Shown piece after piece: positions 63,959-64,000 of a stretch of 64,000 bases of DNA; position 1 is the first letter of the stretch; the number at the start of each line of letters is the position of its first letter. Source of the DNA: Bathymodiolus brooksi (taxonomy: Eukaryota > Mollusca > Bivalvia > Mytilida > Modiolidae). A program made the position numbers and the translations under genes. Location of the stretch: assembly GCA_963680875.1 (NCBI GenBank), contig OY804575.1, positions 28,734,494 to 28,798,493 of the forward strand, in the 5' to 3' direction. The notes under the pieces were generated by a model. That model saw only the letters and a program-made list of their open reading frames with translations, had not been told where the DNA came from and did not search any database.

Positions 63959-64000
63959 AAACTGGTGGTAGATGGACTGGAAAGGAATCACTTGATCATA

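Larger units (their letters stand above)
60313..64000 (+). mobile_element. DIRS-like retrotransposon, decayed, runs off the right edge
   Basis: Order on the + strand: gag-like ORF pieces (60313-60585, 61775-62718) split by a 41-bp minisatellite, then reverse transcriptase and the beginning of RNase H (62755-64000). RT signature FISYIFLVKKKGGKFRPVIN, 'NLDLQNAYFSL', YIDDSLIEA and LGFYINYEKSNLIPS are typical of DIRS/Ngaro RTs, which share the KKGG.FRPVI block. Tyrosine recombinase and 3' repeats would lie beyond the window. Several frameshifts; inserted in an IMPDH intron in gene orientation. Confidence 0.8.

Overview
The window is eukaryotic, AT-rich, intron-rich nuclear DNA from an invertebrate animal, most likely a bivalve mollusc and perhaps a mytilid mussel. 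That inference rests on small exons with GT/AG introns, dense tRNA-headed SINEs ending in a 'GAAATATTGTTGAAAGTGGC'-type tail, the 'gaaggtcctctacaaa / gagcctctggtt' dispersed repeat, and pogo/Tigger, Tx1-like LINE and DIRS-like elements. There is no bacterial gene organisation.

Two conserved genes, both on the + strand, organise the window. (1) 2464-19573: METAP2, methionine aminopeptidase 2. Eleven coding exons were reconstructed with consistent splice phases through to the stop codon; only the N-terminal first exon is missing. (2) 37412-59697: inosine-5'-monophosphate dehydrogenase (IMPDH). Nine exons cover about the first 303 residues, including both CBS domains; the catalytic C-terminal half lies beyond the right edge. 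The two genes are not functionally linked beyond being housekeeping enzymes: METAP2 trims initiator methionine and IMPDH commits IMP to guanine nucleotides.

Almost everything else is repeats. METAP2 introns hold a pogo/Tigger relic (3900-4880), a 69-bp minisatellite (about 8187-10539), SINEs, a TA-flanked inverted-repeat element (14263-15218) and a minus-strand exon-like fragment resembling the TTF-type zinc-finger region of hAT-related proteins (12006-12363). The 18-kb intergenic stretch holds a Mutator-like inverted-repeat element with a 9-bp target duplication (22895-23924), a 3-kb element with repeated termini (24051-27033), LINE fragments and a 36-bp minisatellite. IMPDH introns hold an opposite-strand exon candidate (39786-40219), a 5'-truncated LINE with an 18-bp target duplication (43113-46423), hairpins, and at the right end a decayed DIRS-like retrotransposon (about 60300-64000).

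The most unusual pattern is that in both genes the 3' splice site of one coding exon is tandemly duplicated together with exactly the first 18 nt of that exon: METAP2 at 12745-12982 (4 acceptors, 58-bp period) and IMPDH at 41862-42250 (10 acceptors, 30-43 bp spacing). Other intronic arrays (42690-42801, 57935-58230, 58590-58952) also repeat pyrimidine-AG motifs. In the DIRS-like element, a 41-bp unit is repeated 29 times and breaks the gag frame, while a 39-bp unit is triplicated in frame in the RT.
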